Origin: WRAI01 sp031549605
GTDB taxonomy: Bacteria; Bacillota; Clostridia; Oscillospirales; UBA929
Direction: 5' to 3'
Length of the DNA stretch: 8,659 nucleotides
Assembly: GCA_031549605.1 (NCBI GenBank)
Contig: JAVBPM010000025.1
Span: 1 to 8,659 of the forward strand
Position 1 is the stretch's first letter, and each line of letters starts with the position of its first letter. Under the pieces are notes generated by a model. It worked only from the letters and a program-made list of their open reading frames with translations. It was not told the origin of the DNA and did no database searches. The position numbers and the translations under genes are program-made. Shown piece after piece: positions 5,496-8,659 of the stretch.

Positions 5496-5651
5496 GACGT
5501 CGGAACGCCAACGGCTGCTGGCAAACGTAAATAGGCAAAACAAACGAAAACTCGAAACAGCCGCCGTTCATTGCGATGAGCGACGTCTATTCCGAGTCTT
5601 TCGCCTGCTTTTGTCAATTCGGTTTGCCGCATCCGTAGGTGTTCCGACGCC
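5496..5651. repeat. Palindromic element, copy C, inverted orientation
   Basis: A third imperfect palindrome centred on TGCG (5572-5575) with neck GTTCAT/ATGAGC like copy A. Here the CCAACGGCTGCTGGCAAAC arm is on the left and the CCTACGGATGCGGCAAAC arm on the right (read in reverse complement), the opposite of copies A and B, so the element is inverted. It ends nine bases before the exonuclease stop. The outer ends differ from A and B, so it is older or a different subtype. Confidence 0.75.
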
Positions 5652-5659
5652 TCAAGCCA

Positions 5660-6175
5660 TTACGCCATCAATTCCAGCAACTCAATCATCACCTGCGCCG
5701 TGACCCGCGCGTCGTCCAGCGCCCGATGGGCATTGTGCTGCGGTATCTTCAAAAACGCCGCCACCGACTTGAGACTGTGGCTCGGCAAATGCCGCAGGCA
5801 GCGCCGCGCCAGCTGCAGCGTGTCCATCACCTGCACCGGCGCCTGCTTGCCGTGCAACCGGCAATAGCGGTTGAGAAAGCTCATGTCAAACGGCGCGTTG
5901 TGACACACCACAATGCGGTCGCCGATAAAGTCAAGCAGCAAATCAAGATGCTGTTCAAAGGGCGGGTAGCCGGCCACCATCGCGTCGGTAATGCCGTTTA
6001 CCAGCGATGCTTGCGACGGAATGGGTCGGTGCGGTGCACACAGCGATGCCAGCTCCAACCCCAGCTCCAGGCTGTCAAACTGCACGGCGCCATACTCAAT
6101 GACCTCGCACAGTGCCGCCTCCAGCCCCGTTGTTTCAAAGTCCAGCGCCACGTAGCGCGTTCTGATGCTATCCAT
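5660..6175 (-). CDS. DEDDh 3'-5' exonuclease (DnaQ/epsilon-like)
   Basis: A 171-residue stand-alone exonuclease of the DnaQ-like superfamily that removes nucleotides from DNA or RNA 3' ends with two metal ions. All three Exo motifs are intact: ExoI YVALDFETTGLE with D12 and E14, ExoII VCHNAPFDMSFLN with D97, and ExoIII AHRALDDARVT with H150 and D155, giving the DEDDh subtype. The middle motif VNGITDAMV is also typical. The ATG at 6175 has GGGAGG just upstream. It overlaps the end of the DUF6062 gene by eight bases, so translation is probably coupled. Upstream in-frame codons to 6238 lie in the neighbour and have no ribosome site. It is the last gene of the rplS-side gene run. It may act in repair, proofreading or RNA trimming; which cannot be told. 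Confidence 0.92.
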   Translation of the reverse strand: MDSIRTRYVALDFETTGLEAALCEVIEYGAVQFDSLELGLELASLCAPHRPIPSQASLVNGITDAMVAGYPPFEQHLDLLLDFIGDRIVVCHNAPFDMSFLNRYCRLHGKQAPVQVMDTLQLARRCLRHLPSHSLKSVAAFLKIPQHNAHRALDDARVTAQVMIELLELMA

Positions 6176-6812
6176 GCCAACCTCCCAACCACCGGCAGGC
6201 CTGCTCAACGGCACTCTTGGCCTCGCCGATGTCAACATTTACATTGCGATAATCAAAGCTGCGGCAAAAGGTCGTCACCAGCGGCTGCAGCTGCGCGGCT
6301 CGCCGTGCCGCCGCCTCGAGCGCGGCCTGTGCCATCTGCCTGCCCTTCTTTTTCCCCAGCAGTGCCACCGCATCAGCGACCAACCGATTGGCGTGCGGCA
6401 GGCAAAAACCCTCTATCGCCGACCACCGCGCGGCAAACGCCGGCTCTGTGTCCCACAGGTAGGCAATGTTGTCGACAATGCCGTCCATGCGCTGCTCTAT
6501 CAATTCACACTGGTAGCACGACTGCGCGTATGCCGTCAAGTCCTCCGGCGATCCATCATTGACACGCATCAGCAGCGTCTCCAAAATCAACGCCAACCCC
6601 AGCTTGTTCTGACGCATAAAAAGCCCCTGCAAGTGCGTCTTGCAGAAGCCTTTTCGATCGGTCAGCGCGCGCGTGTCCGGCTCCATCATCGCGGGGCCGA
6701 GCACCAGCTCGTACGCCTTGCGCTCCACATCGTCGGCAATGCGGCACAACGGGCAGCCGTCCTCATGGCCAAAGGCCTCGTGGATGGCAATGGTGTAAAT
6801 GCGTTGCTTCAC
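6168..6812 (-). CDS. DUF6062 family protein with two CxxC...GFCxxH units
   Basis: A 214-residue protein of unknown function that I recognise as DUF6062, common in Clostridia. It shows IYTIAIHEAF, CPLC (20-23), LGPAMMEPD (38-46) and GFCKTH (55-60), then a second unit with CYQC (99-102) and GFCLPH (135-140). Each unit has a CxxC followed about 32 residues later by GFCxxH, so the protein may be an internal duplication of a metal- or thiol-based module. The start is GTG at 6810-6812, which shares GTGA with the lepB stop codon (4-base overlap). A longer reading to GTG 6842 would add ten residues inside lepB and has no support. It sits between lepB and the exonuclease gene and is coupled to both. 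Function is not assigned. Confidence 0.82.
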   Translation of the reverse strand: MKQRIYTIAIHEAFGHEDGCPLCRIADDVERKAYELVLGPAMMEPDTRALTDRKGFCKTHLQGLFMRQNKLGLALILETLLMRVNDGSPEDLTAYAQSCYQCELIEQRMDGIVDNIAYLWDTEPAFAARWSAIEGFCLPHANRLVADAVALLGKKKGRQMAQAALEAAARRAAQLQPLVTTFCRSFDYRNVNVDIGEAKSAVEQACRWLGGWHG

Positions 6813-7441
6813 GGCTCGTAGACAGCGCCCGGCTCCGGCCACAGCCGGAACAGCATATGCCCGATAATCCAGCGCGTGTCAACGGCGCCGATTTCGCCCG
6901 GATCGTCCGACGACCGGCTGTCCAGCGAGTTGTTGCGGTTGTCGCCCATGACAAACACACGACCCTCCGGCACGACATAGGGCTCGCCGATGGCGTGCAC
7001 CCCGTGGTTGCGAATCCAGTGCAGCGTATTCTCCTGATTGAGATAGGGCTCGTCCAGCTTCAAGCGCTCGTCGCTGCCGCTTTTGGTCAGATAGACAACG
7101 TGCGTCTCGCCCTCGGGCACAATTTCAATGGTGTCGCCCTCCAGCGCAATAATGCGCTTCACCAGCGGCTCAACCTCCTGCTTGCCCGTCGACTTGCTCG
7201 TCACCGTATGACCCGGCTTGGCAAAGATCACGATATCGCCATAATCGGGCGTGTAAAAGAGATTGGAAATCACGACGCGGTTGTTGTTGTGCAGAGTGTC
7301 GTTCATCGACGGACCGTCAATGCTGATGATGCGCGCCACAAAGGTGAAAAACAAAATGACCAGCACAATCGAGCAGGCCAGCGCCTGCGCCCAGTCATAC
7401 AATTCCTTGCGGATGTCAAACTTTTCAGCGGTCTCGGCCAT
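6809..7441 (-). CDS. lepB: Signal peptidase I, copy 1 (downstream paralog)
   Basis: A membrane-anchored S26A serine protease that removes signal peptides from exported proteins on the outer face of the membrane. The 210-residue product has one N-terminal membrane segment (about 17-37, QALACSIVLVILFFTFVARI). Box B is SIDGPSMNDTL with catalytic Ser45, box D KRIIALEGD with general-base Lys95, and box E is VMGDNRNNSLDSR. This is the short Gram-positive type. ATG 7441 has GGAGGTGACC (7446-7455). The stop overlaps the DUF6062 start. It is the second of two tandem copies. Compared with copy 2 it has Pro44 instead of Ser just before the nucleophile and an extra DPG after the box E region. Confidence 0.95.
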   Translation of the reverse strand: MAETAEKFDIRKELYDWAQALACSIVLVILFFTFVARIISIDGPSMNDTLHNNNRVVISNLFYTPDYGDIVIFAKPGHTVTSKSTGKQEVEPLVKRIIALEGDTIEIVPEGETHVVYLTKSGSDERLKLDEPYLNQENTLHWIRNHGVHAIGEPYVVPEGRVFVMGDNRNNSLDSRSSDDPGEIGAVDTRWIIGHMLFRLWPEPGAVYEP

Positions 7442-7470
7442 TGCCGGTCACCTCCATGCTTAAAAAATGC

Positions 7471-8097
7471 CTACGCCGCCGGTTCATACACAGTGCCCGG
7501 CTCCGGCCACAGCCGAAAGAGCACATGCCCGATAATCCAGCGCGTGTCCACAGCGCCAACTTCGGACGAACGGCTGTCCTTCGACCAGTTGCGGTTGTCA
7601 CCCATGACAAACACACGGCCATCCGGCACCACATACGGGCCGTTCACTCCGTTCCCACTGGCGTTGTTAATCCAATGCTGTGCGTTCTCCAAATTGAGAT
7701 AGGGCTCGTTCAGTTTCAAGCGCTCGTCGCTGCCCTTCTTGGTCAGATAGACAACGTGCGTCTCGCCCTCGGGCACGATTTCCACAGCGTCGCCCTCCAA
7801 CGCAATGATGCGTTTGACCAGCGGCTCGACCTCAGACTTGCCAGTAAGCTCGTTGTGCACCGTGTGCCCCGGCTTGGCAAAAATAATGATGTCGCCATAG
7901 TCTGGCGTATAGAAGAGGTTGGAAATCACGACACGGTTGTTGTTGTGCAGTGTGTCGTTCATCGACGAACCGTCAATGCTGATGATGCGCGCCACAAAGG
8001 TGAAAAACAAAATGACCAGCACAATCGAGCAGGCAAGCGCCTGCGCCCAGTCATACAATTCTTTGCGGATGTCAAACTTTTCAGCGGTCTTGGTCAC
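7471..8097 (-). CDS. lepB: Signal peptidase I, copy 2 (promoter-proximal paralog)
   Basis: The same enzyme type as its downstream neighbour: 208 residues, one membrane segment (about 17-37), Ser45 in SIDGSSMNDTL, Lys95 in KRIIALEGD, and VMGDNRNWSKDSR. The start is GTG (8095-8097) with GGAGGTGACC upstream, in the same arrangement as the ATG of copy 1. The first 80 residues of the two copies differ at only four positions (2, 3, 44, 71), while residues about 138-182 differ strongly. Thus this is a tandem duplication that includes the ribosome site. It follows rplS, as lepB does in many Firmicutes, with a hairpin terminator between them. The stop lies 29 bases before copy 1. Confidence 0.95.
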   Translation of the reverse strand: MTKTAEKFDIRKELYDWAQALACSIVLVILFFTFVARIISIDGSSMNDTLHNNNRVVISNLFYTPDYGDIIIFAKPGHTVHNELTGKSEVEPLVKRIIALEGDAVEIVPEGETHVVYLTKKGSDERLKLNEPYLNLENAQHWINNASGNGVNGPYVVPDGRVFVMGDNRNWSKDSRSSEVGAVDTRWIIGHVLFRLWPEPGTVYEPAA

Positions 8098-8116
8098 GGC
8101 CGGTCACCTCCATACC

Positions 8117-8148
8117 AAAAGTAAAAGGGGTGCGCGTCGCGCACCCCC
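8117..8148 (-). terminator. Intrinsic terminator/attenuator between rplS and lepB
   Basis: Reading the minus strand, GGGGTGCGC and GCGCACCCC form a 9-bp stem (8147-8127) with a 3-base loop, followed by TTTTACTTTT (8126-8117). This is a classic rho-independent terminator. The T-run ends about six bases before the lepB ribosome site, and I see no promoter for lepB in the 60-bp gap. lepB, DUF6062 and the exonuclease are therefore probably expressed by read-through from rplS. Confidence 0.85.
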
Positions 8149-8157
8149 ATTTCGGCG

Positions 8158-8499
8158 TTAAATATCCTGTTTCAGGCGGGCACGCTTACCGACACGACCG
8201 CGCAGGTAGTACAGCTTGGCACGACGGGCCTTACCATGACGGATGACTTCAAACTTGGCCACGTTGGGCGCGTGAAGCGGAAACACCTTTTCCACACCGA
8301 CACCATAAGAGATGCGACGCACGGTCACAGCTTCGTTGATGCCGCCATGCTTCATGGCAATGATGGTGCCTTCAAAGACCTGAATACGTTCGCGCGCGCC
8401 TTCTTTAATCTTGACGTGCACCTTAACGGTGTCACCAATCAACAGGCGCGGCAGGTCGGTCTTAATGTGTTGCTGGGCAATGGCTTTGAGCAGATCCAT
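8158..8499 (-). CDS. rplS: 50S ribosomal protein L19
   Basis: A large-subunit protein at the 30S-50S interface. The 113-residue product is normal in length (usually about 115). It has the family core IGDTVKVHVKIKEGARERIQ, VFEGTIIAMKHGGI, TVRRISYGVGVEKVFPLHAP and the basic C-terminal end RGRVGKRARLKQ. The ATG at 8499 has AAAGGAG nine bases upstream; an in-frame ATG at 8526 would add nine residues and place this ribosome site inside the gene, so it is rejected. In most Firmicutes rplS follows rimM-trmD. Here the 160 bases upstream are non-coding with stops in all frames on this strand, so rplS opens its own transcription unit. Confidence 0.97.
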   Translation of the reverse strand: MDLLKAIAQQHIKTDLPRLLIGDTVKVHVKIKEGARERIQVFEGTIIAMKHGGINEAVTVRRISYGVGVEKVFPLHAPNVAKFEVIRHGKARRAKLYYLRGRVGKRARLKQDI

Positions 8500-8521
8500 G
8501 ATTATTTCTCCTTTATTCAGC

Positions 8522-8557
8522 CACATTCTTACCGAAACACGTCAGCAGCGGAATGCG
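8522..8557 (-). promoter_or_regulatory. Candidate rplS 5' leader hairpin
   Basis: In the minus-strand leader, CGCATTC (8557-8551) can pair with GAATGTG (8528-8522), a 7-bp stem with one G-U pair. It lies just before the AAAGGAG ribosome site (8514-8508). L19 genes of some Firmicutes carry a short autoregulatory leader; whether this is one is open, because I cannot align it. Confidence 0.28.
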
Positions 8558-8586
8558 CGTTTTGTCCAATATGCGGACTGCGTTAC

Positions 8587-8615
8587 ATACTACCACACCG
8601 CACCAACGATTGAAA
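8587..8615 (-). promoter_or_regulatory. Candidate promoter of the rplS operon
   Basis: On the minus strand TTTCAA (8615-8610), 17 bp, then TAGTAT (8592-8587) with the extended -10 bases TG just before it. The start would be near 8580, giving a leader of about 80 bases. An alternative pair further upstream is TTAACA (8649-8644), 17 bp, TGATAA (8626-8621). Both are moderate matches, so the region rather than one exact site is supported. Confidence 0.4.
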
Positions 8616-8659
8616 CCTTTTTATCAATCCAAATTCATTTTTTTGTTAACTATGTACTG

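Larger units (their letters stand above)
6809..8111. repeat. Tandem duplication of lepB with its ribosome binding site
   Basis: Two direct repeats, 6809-7455 and about 7471-8111. Both include GGAGGTGACCGGC before the start codon and end in a near-identical stretch coding for DTRWIIGH.LFRLWPEPG. The 5' thirds are almost identical at base level, for example the run coding for EKFDIRKELYDWAQA. Divergence is concentrated in the middle-to-3' part, as expected from duplication followed by gene conversion at one end or by selection in the variable region. Confidence 0.85.

Noticed and set aside
5199..5534. Several open frames of 70-176 codons on both strands across the palindrome cluster
   Set aside because: The frames exist because the repeats are GC-rich and self-complementary. 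Their products repeat the same meaningless segments (for example LRWGCPI and LRRGCPI), and none has a ribosome site.
5093..5651. Integron attC sites or a CRISPR array
   Set aside because: There are no GTTRRRY core sites, no integrase and no short regular repeat-spacer pattern. Each unit is a single long inverted repeat.
5639..6562. Plus-strand frame of 307 codons opposite the exonuclease and DUF6062 genes
   Set aside because: It is antisense to two genes with intact motifs, has low-complexity Arg/Pro/Gln composition and no start signal.
6809..8111. Assembly artefact producing two lepB copies
   Set aside because: The copies differ in many bases, in length, in start codon (ATG versus GTG) and in the 138-182 region, so they are not one sequence read twice.
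6857..8124. Two long plus-strand frames opposite the lepB copies that resemble each other
   Set aside because: Their similarity to each other comes only from the lepB duplication; they are shadows of the real genes.

Overview
The window reads as chromosomal DNA from a GC-rich, endospore-forming member of the Firmicutes (class Clostridia; an Oscillospirales-type gut bacterium is my best guess, by inference only). The evidence is a spoIIGA and a sigE sporulation gene, strong TAAGGAGGTGA-type ribosome binding sites, Gram-positive-type signal peptidases, an L19 gene followed by signal peptidase genes, and a Clostridia-type DUF6062 protein. No tRNA, rRNA, transposase, phage gene or CRISPR array is visible.

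Layout. Bases 1-1133 (minus strand) hold the 5' part of an acyl-CoA synthetase gene and, just upstream and overlapping it, an XRE-cupin regulator with its own promoter and a candidate operator. Bases 1238-2731 (minus) are the 4-alpha-glucanotransferase malQ. Divergent from malQ is a 31-codon polar small ORF (2848-2943, plus) with a candidate forespore-type promoter and a hairpin terminator. Next is spoIIGA (plus), behind a promoter that looks like the Bacillus subtilis spoIIG promoter: a Spo0A box over a -35-like hexamer and a 22-bp spacer. A small XRE-type regulator on the opposite strand separates spoIIGA from sigE, two genes that are normally adjacent. Between this regulator and sigE lie three GTATAY boxes spaced exactly 14 bp apart.

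The 573 bp between the convergent ends of sigE and the exonuclease gene contain no credible gene. They hold three related imperfect palindromes of about 155-178 bp, each able to fold into one long hairpin. Two are in tandem and the third is in the opposite orientation.

The right part (5660-8499, minus) is one gene run: rplS, a hairpin terminator/attenuator, two tandem copies of lepB, a DUF6062 gene and a DEDDh exonuclease gene. The last three genes are joined by stop/start overlaps. rplS has its own promoter region and there is no trmD tail in the 160 bp upstream of it.

How the parts work together. SpoIIGA is the membrane protease that removes the pro-sequence of SigE, so the central block is the mother-cell sigma-E activation module, here with an extra regulator in its middle. 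The lepB pair supplies signal peptidase I for protein export. The XRE-cupin/acyl-CoA synthetase pair and malQ are metabolic. The least explained features are the palindrome cluster and the inserted regulator with its GTATAY array.
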